A stretch of 64,000 nucleotides of DNA from Neopestalotiopsis rosae (GCA_023078685.1 JALGAS010000001.1:3100001-3164000), one strand, 5' to 3'. Positions 1 through 11,261 are shown, counted from the stretch's first letter. The notes: a model not told the origin generated them from the sequence alone. A program made the numbers and translations.

Positions 1-143
1 GCCAGTCAGGTGGGGGCGCATGAAATGAGATGATTGTTACGAACAACAACGGCAACAATAACAACAACAAGACGCACGCACGCACTCGTTTATTCCGACC
101 AGCCAGAGAAGCAACTTTTTCACATTAATTTCGGTCTCCCATA

Positions 144-1241
144 ATGACCGTCCGTGTCGTCCCGCCTTTCGCTAGGCTCGACGAGGACGATGATTTCGTC
201 ACGTGGGAGGACATACCCGAGGAGCCGCCCCGACAGGGCATGGTCCGCCGCGTCTCCTCACACGGAGCCTTTGAGTCCTGGGTAGACGAGAGACTCACCA
301 AGCGGCATAGACGCCCTGCCTGGCTCCTTAAGAAGAGCAATCGTCCCGGCCGCGAGCTGGACTACTTGCGCAGCGCTTCCCCCGTTATTCCAAAGGCCGT
401 CGGCTTCCGGCCGTACGGCGAAGATCCGTACAGGAAATGGCGCCACTTATTACAGACGGCACCGCACTATGCGCCCGAAAACCACCACACCATCAGCTTT
501 GAAGAACTCGAGGCTCAGCCTCAGGGCTCGCCGGTGCATTTGGAGCAGCAGCTCTCTAATGTCGTGTCCAAGCGGCACAATTGGTTCTTTGTGAACCCCC
601 TACCGCAACTCATATTTCGACTTCTCGTGCTGGGTAGCACCATCTCCTCGCTTGCTATTGCCACCACACTGTACCGGACGCACTGGTGGTATACGACTAG
701 TAACCCGTGGGAAACGGCCCAGAGGGGCCAAGTAATTCTTGCCATGTCGGTCGACTCACTCTCGGTCCCCTACGTCTTTTACATGACATTTGACGATGTA
801 TTCGGCGCGCCGCTTGGCCTGCGGCGTCCTATAATCAAGGTCTCGCTTACACTTTTGGACCTCTTTTTCATTATACTCAAGGCGGCCAGCGCATCTTTGG
901 CGTTTCAGGCATTGGAAACCTCTAGCGAAGAGTTGAATCTGAACCTGGTCAGGGCCCTGGCCGCTTGCATACTGACCGGCCTGGTGTTTTGGGTAGCGAA
1001 TTTCACTATCAGTCTCCTTCGCATCATTGAGCGTCTCGGAGGCATGGAAAAGGGGCGCAAGATTATGGAAAAGGGTCGCCGGAAAATGCGGCTGAGACAG
1101 CCCACTATGATGAATGGCTCGGCGACCATGAATGAAAAGGTCACCACTAATGGAAACGTTAATGGAAACAGAAATGGAATTGCCAACGCAACTAATGGGC
1201 GCCGCTTTTCTCGGCCGATATCGATATCGAAAAAGCGATGA
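144..1241 (+). CDS. Multi-pass membrane protein, Srf1-like (regulator of phospholipase D family)
   Basis: Single-exon frame of 365 residues opening at an ATG. A charged N-terminal half of about 150 residues, likely cytosolic, is followed by four hydrophobic segments at roughly residues 155-175, 200-220, 235-255 and 270-295. The tail is basic and rich in Asn and Gly. The spacing and the wording of the membrane half, with the run NPLPQLIFRLLVLG leading into helix one, recall the fungal Srf1 family, which modulates phospholipase D (Spo14) in budding yeast. That assignment is from memory of the family and is not certain; any fungal four-helix membrane protein is an alternative. The basic, low-complexity C terminus (about residues 300-365) is probably cytosolic. 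The next gene converges on it from the right. Confidence 0.6.
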   Translation: MTVRVVPPFARLDEDDDFVTWEDIPEEPPRQGMVRRVSSHGAFESWVDERLTKRHRRPAWLLKKSNRPGRELDYLRSASPVIPKAVGFRPYGEDPYRKWRHLLQTAPHYAPENHHTISFEELEAQPQGSPVHLEQQLSNVVSKRHNWFFVNPLPQLIFRLLVLGSTISSLAIATTLYRTHWWYTTSNPWETAQRGQVILAMSVDSLSVPYVFYMTFDDVFGAPLGLRRPIIKVSLTLLDLFFIILKAASASLAFQALETSSEELNLNLVRALAACILTGLVFWVANFTISLLRIIERLGGMEKGRKIMEKGRRKMRLRQPTMMNGSATMNEKVTTNGNVNGNRNGIANATNGRRFSRPISISKKR

Positions 1242-1940
1242 TGGAGCAGCAATTCCGCCATGTTCTTCTTCTTCTTGTTGTAATTAAAAGGCAGCTTGGA
1301 ATGTATCTTTACTATAAGAAATAGAAAAGTAAATGTATTTAGTAATGACACCCCCCAAAAATATCTTTCTCAAGAACGCCTGGTTCTTTATCCATTGATG
1401 ATGTCCTAATGCATAATTCAAAGTCACTAAGCAGCTTCTTCCTCAAAGCAAGTATGAAAGCCCAAGACCTGGGTTTTGTGATGGGATCGCAATTGCCTCC
1501 AAGGAAACAGTTGCGAGAAGCTTTGACACTGAGGAAGCATAAATGCGCAGTCTTGAATGCAGCGATTCAATTTAATTCTACATATTGACAATTTTCTTAC
1601 ACCCAGCCTCACTGGTGACAGTATTCTGTCTGGGTATCATCTCGTGTGACCTCGACCTTTCTACCAAACTCCATTTCCCAAAGATCACAAGCAATATGTT
1701 TGGCACAAGATGAACAAGGTGGGGGTTCTGTCTTGCTGACTCTGAGTCGTCCACTTCATATGCTCCGATCCTGATATACTCCACCTCTGCGGTATTGGGG
1801 CAGACGAAAACTGAGTACAATGCTAGCATGAAGAGGTCATATGGATGTCTTGGTGTCGGAATTCCATCTTATACTGCATCCGTTTCCAAAGCAAAGTTTG
1901 ATTGTGTACCGAGAGATCGTCATTTCAACGGCACCTCCAT
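1242..1940. other. Convergent intergenic region, 3' ends
   Basis: About 700 bases between two convergent genes. It holds AT-rich 3'-UTR-like sequence and only short, unrecognised open frames. I see no RNA gene or repeat. Confidence 0.5.
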
Positions 1941-4031
1941 TCAATGCCGATTATAGCTTTCGCCTCGATAGCGATCCAGACCTCGACCGCCTCGCTCTTC
2001 ACGGTCTGCTGCTGCTCCACGATAACGGTCACCACCCTTGGGTACACCGTGATGCATGGGCATACCACCATTACCTCCACGCCTTCCATTTCTACGGTTT
2101 CGGCCTCCGCGGCGGCGATCGTCGCGATCCTGTTCTTGACGACGCTCGCGCTCGCGGTGGGGCGGACGGATACCCAGGAATATTTCTGGGCCACGGTCAA
2201 CGAGCTGATGGCCCGTCTCAAAGAAGTAGCGTCGATATTCCTTGTTTCGATCAGCGCGTTGATCATAGTCACGCGACTTGGCCTGTCTGATTGCGTCAAC
2301 CCGTCGCTGAGCAAGGTCTTCGGGAACAGGCTGGAAGGCCACTGAAGGATGTGTCGATGTTGTTTTGTATTCACCACCACCTCTATCCATCCTGGCTCCG
2401 AAGCCTCCTTGCGGTGGCCGATTGCCTCCTTGAAAACCTCTGGGGCCAGTAGGTGCACCTTCAATGCCCGTCAAGCCGCGAGAAGGACCCGTGGGGATTG
2501 ACCGCTTTCGCTCTCCGGGCGGAGGAGGCTTGGAAGCCGGGGGTGCTGCATCGCTCTGCTCGAGATTGGCAGTGACATTGCCATCGGGGCCATGCTCATA
2601 GACAACTTCGTATCTACTGCCGGAACCACGACCGCCCCCAGCAGAAAGCTCCATCTCGACCCAGTCGTGGTATCGCTCTGCAGGTATGTAGTCGATCCAG
2701 AGAGGCTTGCGGTTGGTCTCGTCGGGCCAGACACGATCGTGTAATGCGTTTCTCACGCGCTTGGCAGCAGCAACAGAATTAAAGAGCACAAAAGAATGAG
2801 TGCGAATGTTGTCCAGGTAAAACTCTGGGATTGTCTGATCATCGATCTCGACACCCATCGGTGTGGCAAGATCTAGAAGATGGTCCTTTACAGCCTGTGG
2901 ACGAAGAGGTCTCATAAAATTCTTTATGTACAAGGCAGTAGTGGCAGGATGAATGGAGGTTTCCACATCGTGCTCAATCTCCTCTGCCGTGTGGGATTCA
3001 ACGGGAGGGCCACCCACGCCTGTATTATTCTCCAGTTGCGAGACTTCTTTGACATCATCGACCATTGCAGAATCTGCCCGCTCCGAATCTTCGCTCAAAT
3101 GTTTGCGTGTATCCTGTGGCCCTGGTTCGTTGGCATCTCGTGTGTCGTCTTCTTTGTTTGCGGGGACACTTGGTTGTGCATCATCCATAGGCGTGTCTGT
3201 TGACACGTCAGGCTGAGTTTGCACAGATTCTTTGTTTTCTGTTTCAGATTGCTCTGTAGCTGGCTCAGGTTGATTGCTTTCCAGCCGTGCTCGTTTCGCA
3301 TTCACGCCGTCGGGGCTCGGGGGCGGACTGGCAGAGCGTCGCTTTCTCTTCTGGGAGTCTTGAAGTATGTCTGCTGGTCGCATCGGAGTAGCACTTGAAG
3401 ATGAAGGTAGGATCGAGACCTGAGGCTGGGGGTCTGAAGTGGCAAAGTCTGTCACCACAGTAGGCTGCGCAGCTTCTACGATTGTTGCAGACTCGGCTCC
3501 GGGTACTGCTGTATCTTTCAAGGACAGATTATCCTGGGATGAGTCCTGCGCACCTCCCGTCGGGGTCTCTCGCGGGGATAGCTCGCCAACGGGTTTGCTA
3601 GCTGATTGGTCTTGGGCTGTTGGGGACGGAATATCCTCTTGAGGCACGTCAGATTGACCCTCGGCATCCTTTGAATCTTGCTTCTCTTGGATAGTGTCAA
3701 CTGAATATTGGGTAATTGATGCCGGCTGCGCATTTTCTTCGGCCAGGTCAGGGAGTGGTGGCGGTAATTGGTTTGTATCGGACTGCGGCGCTGGTGATTC
3801 GGCGGCCTCGGACATGTTATCCTCCTTCTCCTCCTGGGCTTGCTCGTCGACTTCATCGTTTTCGGCAACAGGTAGCGCATCAGTCTCTAGGCCAGGCGCT
3901 TCAGTGGCTTCTAGATCGGCCTCCTCCAAGCGGGCGACCAGATCAGCCTTGAGACCATTCTGAGGCAGCCCAAGTCGTTTCAGCTCCGCCTTGAGCTCCG
4001 TCACCTTCATCTTGCTGTAGTCGGTCGCCAT
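1941..4031 (-). CDS. SAP-domain protein with RNPS1-SAP18-binding region, Acinus-like
   Basis: Uninterrupted 696-residue frame. Residues about 7-41 form a SAP motif (KVTELKAELKRLGLPQNG and following), a short helix-turn-helix that binds DNA or chromatin. Residues about 45-350 are acidic, Ser/Pro/Gln-rich and probably disordered, with a basic nuclear-localisation-like cluster (KRKRR) near the middle. Residues about 365-470 form an RRM-like fold (ALYIKNFMRPLRP start) followed by LWIDYIPAERYHDWVEMEL, which resembles the RSB motif by which Acinus joins RNPS1 and SAP18 in the ASAP splicing/exon-junction complex. The C terminus is rich in Arg and Gly (RGG-like), typical of RNA binders. A nuclear role in mRNA processing is inferred from family knowledge. 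The start ATG sits directly at the SAP domain. Confidence 0.85.
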   Translation of the reverse strand: MATDYSKMKVTELKAELKRLGLPQNGLKADLVARLEEADLEATEAPGLETDALPVAENDEVDEQAQEEKEDNMSEAAESPAPQSDTNQLPPPLPDLAEENAQPASITQYSVDTIQEKQDSKDAEGQSDVPQEDIPSPTAQDQSASKPVGELSPRETPTGGAQDSSQDNLSLKDTAVPGAESATIVEAAQPTVVTDFATSDPQPQVSILPSSSSATPMRPADILQDSQKRKRRSASPPPSPDGVNAKRARLESNQPEPATEQSETENKESVQTQPDVSTDTPMDDAQPSVPANKEDDTRDANEPGPQDTRKHLSEDSERADSAMVDDVKEVSQLENNTGVGGPPVESHTAEEIEHDVETSIHPATTALYIKNFMRPLRPQAVKDHLLDLATPMGVEIDDQTIPEFYLDNIRTHSFVLFNSVAAAKRVRNALHDRVWPDETNRKPLWIDYIPAERYHDWVEMELSAGGGRGSGSRYEVVYEHGPDGNVTANLEQSDAAPPASKPPPPGERKRSIPTGPSRGLTGIEGAPTGPRGFQGGNRPPQGGFGARMDRGGGEYKTTSTHPSVAFQPVPEDLAQRRVDAIRQAKSRDYDQRADRNKEYRRYFFETGHQLVDRGPEIFLGIRPPHRERERRQEQDRDDRRRGGRNRRNGRRGGNGGMPMHHGVPKGGDRYRGAAADREERGGRGLDRYRGESYNRH

Positions 4032-5479
4032 GGCTCTCGATTGGTGGTTACGAGTGAAGGCGCATCACTTTATGAGTTTGGCGTCGATGTCTGTGGGTTG
4101 TGACGTAGCTCGACAAAATCGGGATCCTTGCTGTCAAGCTTCTCAAAGGGGCGACGCCAACTCAAGTTTTTTTTGGAGGGTTTCGCCTGCTAGGAGGCGG
4201 AAATGAGATGCAAGTATGCCTCAAAAGCAAAGGAGAGGATATTGCAAAAAGCGAAGAATGCGCAAGGATGTACAGTGTTGTGTCCTAGAGTTTTTTCTTC
4301 GTAAACCAAGTGCAAGTAACCTCCAGGTATGTATGCAATGCAGCTGGTGGGTAGGTCGAAACTCTTTAGCTGGGCGCGTCGCGCTTTCAAGCAATTGAAA
4401 CGGAAATTCCCAGAGCCCCATTGGAAAGAGCTAAGCCGGAAGGTACGTACTGTGGCCTGCCATCTAGAAGCGGGAGCGCTAGTTCTGCAGCGAATAGAAA
4501 GTGGAGCTAGTTGATCCCTGTTATTCCATACATGTACTTGAGTAGACACGCAGCAATGAGTACTACATACAGTAGCTATGGTTGCCAGGTCACGTCAATG
4601 TCTACTTTCACCACCTCTACCCAAGGACCTACATAAATATGTAACTCACCTATCTGCCTCATGCATATTCAAGATGTATTTGCTTGGTTGTACTGGTTCG
4701 AAAAGAGCATTTATGCGCCCCAGATGCTGTACAGGAGAAAAACATGGCATCCATGTAGCACGATGCATTCTATCCATCCATGCATGTGCTCCTCAAGTCA
4801 ATGGCAGTCCTTGTGTGATGGTCGGTATCTCGACTCCCTTTTCATGTATAGCCAGACCCAGTCATCAGTGAACAAATAATTTCAAACGGACGACACTTAC
4901 CAAACAAGCTATAGCACCTAGTTTCATAAAATGCAATGTTTCAGAGCAACAATGACGAGCTTTGGGGGAACAATGGAAACCAAAATTTACGCATCCGCAT
5001 CCGGACTCGAAAAGCAGCAGCCGGATCAGTACCTGCCTCTGTTTCGAGGGTCCCAACTACAACTTGAACTAAGTAACTGCCCCGACAATTCGAATAATCG
5101 CAGCAGTCAGTCGACTACACACCTCAAACTGCCTAGGCCCAAGGTCAACTTGTCCATGTTCTTTTCCGGCCAACCACGCCCATTGTTCTCTCTTTGTCAA
5201 AGACGCAGCATGGCATAACATCTCTGCATCTTGCATCCTCCACAGAAGCGTCAACGTCCTTCGTCCCATCTCTTTCCAACGCAACTCGACACCAAACAAT
5301 TTCTTGCTTTTGGCGAATTGCCCTGGTCTTTCGTTTGTACCATCGTCTGCCATCGTGTGTTGCAGTGAGACTCTTCTTTCTCAGATAATTGCGACTCACA
5401 CATCCCATACTCTTTTTCGTGAAAATCACATATAGAGTAATCAGCAAGACGTCAAGGCGCAGTGCCTTTACTCAGCAAC
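4032..5479. other. Divergent promoter region
   Basis: About 1.45 kb between divergently transcribed genes. It contains short frames only and CT-rich leader sequence just before the right-hand gene. I recognise no coding exon, RNA gene or mobile element. Confidence 0.5.
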
Positions 5480-6951
5480 ATGTCGTCACTATCGTCACTA
5501 CTCGCACCGCTTAAGGGCCCGCTCGATCTGAGCGACGTGCTTCCCGGCGAACCAACAGCCACCGTAAGTTCTGATCCCAAGTCGCGCTCCATTATGCGGA
5601 ACCACTTCAGATATCATGAAGCCTAACTCGATAAAAGGTAGCGAGTCGTCCATCTGCTCCCAAGCCACCTGTTAGGTCGAAGCCCAGACCCGCACCTGAT
5701 TTGGGCACTACGAAATCTCCCAGTCCGGCTCCCGCGCAGTACTCGGACGATGATGAAGACGAGGAGAATGATCCAGTTCTTGCACTAATAGCCGAAGGGG
5801 ATACGATCGATACGCCTCCCCCTCGCTTGGCACCTAGAACTCCCGAGCCCACGAGAAATCCAAGTAAAAAGGGAAGTGGTAGCTCTTCCAAAGGCACGGG
5901 AAAGCGTTCTCGCAGCAGTAGCGTTGATGAGAGTAAATCGAAGGTGAAACGCGAATTCGACAGCTCGGAGTCCGAGGACAGCTCTTTGGGCAAAAAGGGT
6001 AGCAAACGGAGCAAGAAAAAGCAGTCAAAGAGTGGCTCAAAGACTCCAGTCGACGTTCTCAACCTGCGCGAGGAGACAAGACAGCTGCATATCATCTCCA
6101 GTAATCCAGGGAACATTGCTCTGCTACCAGATACCTGGGCTAGCCATTTCAGAGGCTTCCCAATTCCCAATGGTCTCTTTTATAGAAAGACAAGAGAGGC
6201 AAGTAGTTGGCCACGAATCTACGAGCACACTGACGGTCAAGACTATCACGGTATGTGCAGTTTCCTTTGTCCTGATACACGACTTATTCTCGAGTTATCT
6301 GACACATTCTAAGGGTCCAAAATATTCATGAACTTGGTTAAAGTCCAGTCCAGAATTCGAGACATACGTAATGAGTATATGGAAGAACAGCATGACTTGG
6401 AAAAAGACCATGACGACAAGGCAGAAGATGCAAAGAAGTTCCGGGCCAGATATATTAAAGCTCTGAAGCCAGCTCTCGAAAAGGCTGTCAACTGGGCTTG
6501 GGTGGACGGAGATCTCCCACGATTTCCGACCCCCGAAACCATTACAGTATTTGCCGTTGCAAAGCTACATAACCAAGCCGCTGCTATCGCGGAGATTCGA
6601 GCCAAGATGCATGCAATGGCAGCCAGATGGCGAGAGCTCATGATGGATGAGATGAATGCGGCAATCAAGGACGATCCTTCCATTACGGAGAAGTATCCAA
6701 AGGCCCCAGTCATCTATGGCTTCGCCATCATGGAGCACAACGTTATTGTCGTTCATCTGGATGCTTCAGATGAGAACGCCGAGCCGTTTTTCCAGATAAA
6801 TCTGGACATGGACACGAATAATCAACGCCAGTGGTTCGCCTTGATGATCATGGTGATTGTCTGTTTTGCGCGCGACAAGGCGATGGCACTGATGGGACAG
6901 ATGAAGTTGGAACCGCAATCCGAATCGGAAGAGAGCGACCCAGACGCTTAG
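5480..6951 (+). CDS. Unrecognised protein, charged N-terminal half plus conserved-looking C-terminal half
   Basis: Proposed exons 5480-5563, 5638-6250 and 6314-6951, giving 444 residues; both introns start with GTAAGT or GTATGT and phases close. The second intron gives ...DYHGSKIFMNLVKVQ. The first intron ends in AAG, a weaker acceptor than usual, but the nearby CAG runs into a stop and the nearby TAG breaks the frame. Residues about 30-190 are rich in Ser, Lys, Asp and Glu, with basic KKGSKRSKKKQSKS runs suggesting nuclear localisation. Residues about 230-420 look folded: a helical charged stretch, then a hydrophobic beta-rich part. I do not recognise the family. A chromatin or nuclear role is only a guess from composition. 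Confidence 0.75.
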
Positions 6952-8624
6952 GAGTGAATCGAAGGAAATGGAGTGATGGAGAGTCAATGGACGAAGTAGG
7001 TATTTCAAATGTCAGGAGGGATGTTGCATGCACTGCAGAGATCTTCATGGGTTCTGGTAAATCGCATTATTTTGTGCCTTTGTATTATCTGTATCTGTAG
7101 TTGTTCGTACATGTCGTGTTTTTAAAAGAAGAGCGAGAATACCGAAACCCTCTTGCAGTGCATACAGCCACCAATAGTAAAGTGGATTAGCCTCTCGCTA
7201 CCAATAGAGAACATGCGATGTTTATTTCCAAAACTGCAGAAGCGATTTGACACCGTGCTTGGGTACAAGAGGGGACGCCCGTGATCATCGAGTGAGTATT
7301 GCTCGACAGATTGTCCCGAAGTGGTACGTCACTTGAACACAGACATATTTAATATCCACTATGCACAGTTTCTATGGAAAGCCGTGCCGCATTGCTGATC
7401 GTTGCCCGAAGCAAGGCACATTATATCATCACGGTTGGCCGAGACCCAAAAGACATGGAGTTTGCAAGGACCGGTCTCGGTCTCGGCCGTGTTCAGCGGC
7501 ATCCACCGAGGCCTATCCTCGGAGTTTGTGGAGCTCCGTCTGCCTCGGCTGGCTTGCAGAAATTAGTGCCGAGACGAAGGAAAAAATTATGTATGTACAC
7601 GTAAAAAGAAGAAAAAGTGGGTGTTGCGCTTTTCTCTTGTCAATGAATAAGAGAGTTCATTCTAAGAAAAATTCTCCGGATTACACGAGTCAGTTGAATC
7701 TGTCTAATCGCTCGGTTCAGCATGTACGTCAGCGGGCCGATGCCCCCCGCGGTAGCAACCGGCCATACATGACTTGCATACAGTATACTTTTTTTTTTAA
7801 CATAGTATCGTAAGAGAAAGATGCATCTTTTGGAATCATTATTGACAATAATACAATTCAGTCGTATGAGCATGTTGAGCAAAAGTACCACCGAGTTTGG
7901 CGATCTGTCGGGTTTTGCTTTTCCTTTTTCTTCCCCCCTTGCCCTCTCGTCTCCTCTTCTCCTCATGGTGACTTCTCGGCCGACCGTCGTCAGCTCAAAC
8001 GCGGGTCGTTATTGGGCAGGCCAATAAAAAAAAATTGGCTGATGGGCTTCCAGAACCGAAAGGGGCCCCAGTTTTGATTACAACCGACGACGGATCAATC
8101 TTATCTCGACCGACCCAGGGGGGACCTGCAGCTGATGGCACTGATAAAAAAGCTTGGCGCCTACCACACCATCTCCCCAATAGCGTCTGCCCACCATTGA
8201 ATCCCTTGAGCCCGTCGTGCGCCGCGTTGCCAATGCTACTACAATATGGGCGTCGAGTGGTCCGGTACATTTACGCGAGAGGGAAAAAGGGTGTCGTGTA
8301 ACACGGTTTGGAGGATCACCACACCTCTCGCTCGGAATGCGACTGATGGGATCTCACACCGACCCAGCCAGCCCTATGCTACATTGGGGGTTGCACACGA
8401 GCAGATGGCGTTCCGAATATAGTCGTGTGCGTATTATTCGTATTGATCAAATGTGGCTATCGTCTACGGAATTCCCGTCCTACTGTAGTTGCCAACACCA
8501 ACAACATACTATGTACATTCTCCCAACCCATGTCATATTATTACATGGTAGAAAGGATTCGGCGATAAATGGGACACAATGTCGGCTCCGCAGCAAGAAG
8601 AAGAAGAAGAAGCACCTGCGAATC

Positions 8625-8633
8625 ATCAGATAA
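8625..8633 (+). promoter_or_regulatory. Candidate SRE/SreA-type GATA site ATCAGATAA
   Basis: The nonamer matches the extended GATA site ATCWGATAA established for fungal siderophore repressors (Urbs1, SreA, SRE). It lies about 2.6 kb upstream of the SRE homologue's start codon, so autoregulation is possible. Distance and single occurrence make this tentative. Confidence 0.35.
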
Positions 8634-9172
8634 TGCTTGCCGCGACAGGATCACCGGCAAAGAGAACAGATCATATCTGACAATTCTTGCCTGGATGCCT
8701 GGATGTCAGAATGCCAGACCGGCTGTTCTCCCCAATGGCGTTGCGACGCACCGCCCGCGCCCCCTCCTCCGGAAGCCAGATCCGTACATCCACGGGATGC
8801 ATGTGGACCAAAGATATCTCTATCCATCTTATCCAGTGTGTGTTGCCAGGGTTGTTAAAACGACCTACCGGCAATCACGCGAGAGGACTCAGCTCCCATG
8901 GGCTCCTCCCCCAAGACCCTGATCTCCTCACAAAACCCAACAAAATACATACCAAGATGGGCGGGATCCTATTTGGCAACAGGGAGGGCCTGCTGGGTAT
9001 TCTGTTTGTGGTGCATTTCGTACATTATATTGGGTTGGAGAGGGGGTGCACCCGCCGCACTGTTCCCACGCACAGTCAGCGATTGGAGGGGATCACGTAA
9101 TATTGCCAGATAGATCGTGAGCCAGTGCTCCGCAAAAGTTTCAGGGCGTCGACCCGTCCAGCCAAGCAGTTA

Positions 9173-9201
9173 GCCAGCCAGCCAGCCAGCCAGCCAGCCA
9201 G
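9173..9201 (+). repeat. GCCA tetranucleotide tandem repeat
   Basis: About seven perfect GCCA units in a row in non-coding DNA. It is a simple microsatellite with no visible role. Confidence 0.9.
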
Positions 9202-10333
9202 TTTTCTCACTGTTCTCTTTTTCCGCAGGCGGGTGGCCCTGTCAATGATTTTTTTAGAGTAGGGCCACTGGAATTCTTCTCCGGCCGAAGCGCCGAAATG
9301 TGAGAGGACGAGAGCGTGCTACCGTTGTACACACTACACGCTACAGCACTCACTACTGAGCCCCCCAGACCAACACACCTCAACATAGTCCAGGTACCCT
9401 TGGCCATCGTGGAAAGTGCCATGAACCTTGATCCGGAGACCCGCCCTGCTTAGTGGCCTTGTTCGTTGAACGTTCGTTCATCATACTGCCAGTACTGCAT
9501 CCCTCATGCCTGTCAGTCTCTCCAAGCGGACTGAAAAGTGACCCTAGGCCGCTGCGAGGTGGCCCCTCCACCGCCCTCTAGCGGCCCTGGAAGCGAAAAT
9601 GCTTCGAAATGAGTCTGCTCTGATTGGCCGCCGCTTGCCCCCGGTGGATGCCTTGGGTGACCAAAAGGGAGAACGACGACAGAACAGGGATGATGTTCCC
9701 ATCTAACGGGAATCTGGGTAATCTGGGATCACTCTGCTCTCTCTCTTGTCTTGTCTGTCTCGCTTGCCTGCTTCCCGGGGGAGGGGGAATTAGAAAGAGT
9801 TGAAGAATTAAATAGAAGAAAGCGAAAAAATGAAAAATAAAATCCCGTGTGCCTCTTGGTAATCAAGCATGCCGTTCGCTTATATATCGTGTAGTTCCTC
9901 GTCTATTTGTCTTGGGCAGTCACTCTTATCCCCATATGTACCCCGATCGGCAACCCCCTTGGATCAAGCAGTGAGATCAGAGGAAAACCCCAAGGTCAAG
10001 CGGTTGTAGATACTTTCCCTTCTCCCCCTCCGGCATCGCGGGGTGTGTGTGGTTTTGATTTCATAAAACTCTATGCAGCCATTGGTCTTTCTGGTGCTTG
10101 CTTGTCTTGTCACGTTCTGACCTGTTGGCGAGAACCACTACTTGGCAAGAAAAAAAGACATCTGTTGTCATATTGCCCCCGGGGGAAAGTAGTTCGAAAT
10201 ACACATGCTTGCTTGGTTGCTTGATAATGCAGCAAGCAAGTGGCGGACTTTGAGAAACTGACTTCCACCGTTTCATTCCCTCAACTCTCTATCCTCAGGA
10301 CACCTTAAACACGTACGATCTGGACCTGATTTG

Positions 10334-10387
10334 ATGCGTCTGCCTTTAGGTGGCACAAGCCTTTGGGGAAAAAAGAGCAGAGAGTAA
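10334..10387 (+). promoter_or_regulatory. Possible upstream ORF (17 codons) in the SRE leader
   Basis: A short ATG-started frame (MRLPLGGTSL...) ends before an ATG-free stretch of about 740 bases. If the transcript starts upstream of it, this would be a 5' uORF of the iron repressor gene. Transcription start is not known. Confidence 0.25.
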
Positions 10388-11123
10388 TAAATCCGTCCGT
10401 CCGTGCCTGCCTTTGCTTACAGTGCATTGCCCATCTTGCTGCTGCTGCTGCTGCTGCTTGCAATCAAATCAATCAAATCAAATCAAATCAATCAATCAGT
10501 CGCAATCAATCTCGGCGATCCGTCTGCTACCTCCGCCAACACCGCCAACGGCCATTTTCGTCTGACCGAACCTCGACCACGGTTACTCCCTGTACCCCTT
10601 CAACCACGCCAAAAGGAATCTCCGAGAACTCACAGACCTGAACATCTGACTTCAATAACCCGACCTCCGACTCTAGCCCGGCAGCCTGGCCTACCTGCCT
10701 ACCTACCTACCTCCCTTTGCTTCGCCCCTTTCGATTACACATCATCTCTATCTCCTTCTATTCCAACAAGTACGGTAGTTCGAAAACGGTCCTTCGTTCT
10801 ATACATACCGCCAAACCACCCACCTCAAGCCACGTATATAGATACGCATACATACGGAATACCGTTTCTGGAGCCCACTCTCGTTAGTCGACCGGACTAT
10901 CGCCAATACGATCGACTGGCGTCCTCGGCACCGACGAGGACGGTGCACGCCATTGAGCCATCCGCGCTCTGGTCAACGCCCAATCCCTTTGCCTGTCCAT
11001 TCAACTCGCAGAAGCTGAGGGGACCCATCGGTCACAGGAGCGCTGCTTGGTTTTCGTTTCGTTGCTTCAAAAAGCCGTTCTCCGTTACCGCCAACTGCCG
11101 GGTCTCGCTCGAGCGCCGACTGC
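10388..11123 (+). promoter_or_regulatory. ATG-free, CT-rich probable 5' leader of the SRE gene
   Basis: I scanned all lines of this stretch and found no ATG in any forward frame over about 740 bases, where around a dozen would be expected by chance. It is rich in CT and CA tracts (CTACCTACCTACC near 10693) and carries a GCT microsatellite and CAATCAAAT-type repeats. This pattern fits a long transcribed leader from which start codons have been excluded. It contains CCAAT pentamers at about 10903 and 10980. Confidence 0.5.
10438..10498 (+). repeat. GCT microsatellite followed by AATCAAATC-type short repeats
   Basis: Seven GCT units (10438-10458) run into imperfect repeats of AATC and AAATC. 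It lies in the presumed SRE leader. Confidence 0.85.
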
Positions 11124-11141
11124 ATGATTCAGGAGTCTTGA
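11124..11141 (+). promoter_or_regulatory. Minimal upstream ORF (MIQES) before the SRE start
   Basis: The only ATG between 10388 and the SRE start codon opens a five-codon frame ending in TGA, 120 bases before the main start. In a scanning model it would be translated first and could tune SRE translation. The role is inferred only. Confidence 0.35.
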
Positions 11142-11261
11142 TCTTTTTTCTTTTCTAATCTAAGACTTGGCGCCATACCATCCGCTTGTCGATCGATCAC
11201 CTGCGTCCCTCTTATACCCGAATTGTAGGGTCATTAACTTTTCGACTAACCTTGAAATAAC

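Larger units (their letters stand above)
6952..10333. other. Large gene-free region upstream of the SRE repressor gene
   Basis: About 3.4 kb without a convincing coding exon on either strand; all open frames are short, lack recognisable protein features and often use non-ATG starts. It holds simple repeats (GAA near 8595, GCCA near 9173), several CCAAT/ATTGG pentamers (for example 9082, 9623, 10081) and one perfect ATCAGATAA. It most likely serves as an extended promoter for the iron-regulator gene to the right. Confidence 0.5.

Noticed and set aside
7361..7813. 150-codon frame
   Set aside because: Composition and codon use are unlike the real genes and the opposite or alternate frames are equally open.
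10403..11158. Forward open frame of 251 codons
   Set aside because: It has no ATG anywhere (its listed start is GTG), is made of low-complexity tracts and lies in the presumed SRE leader.
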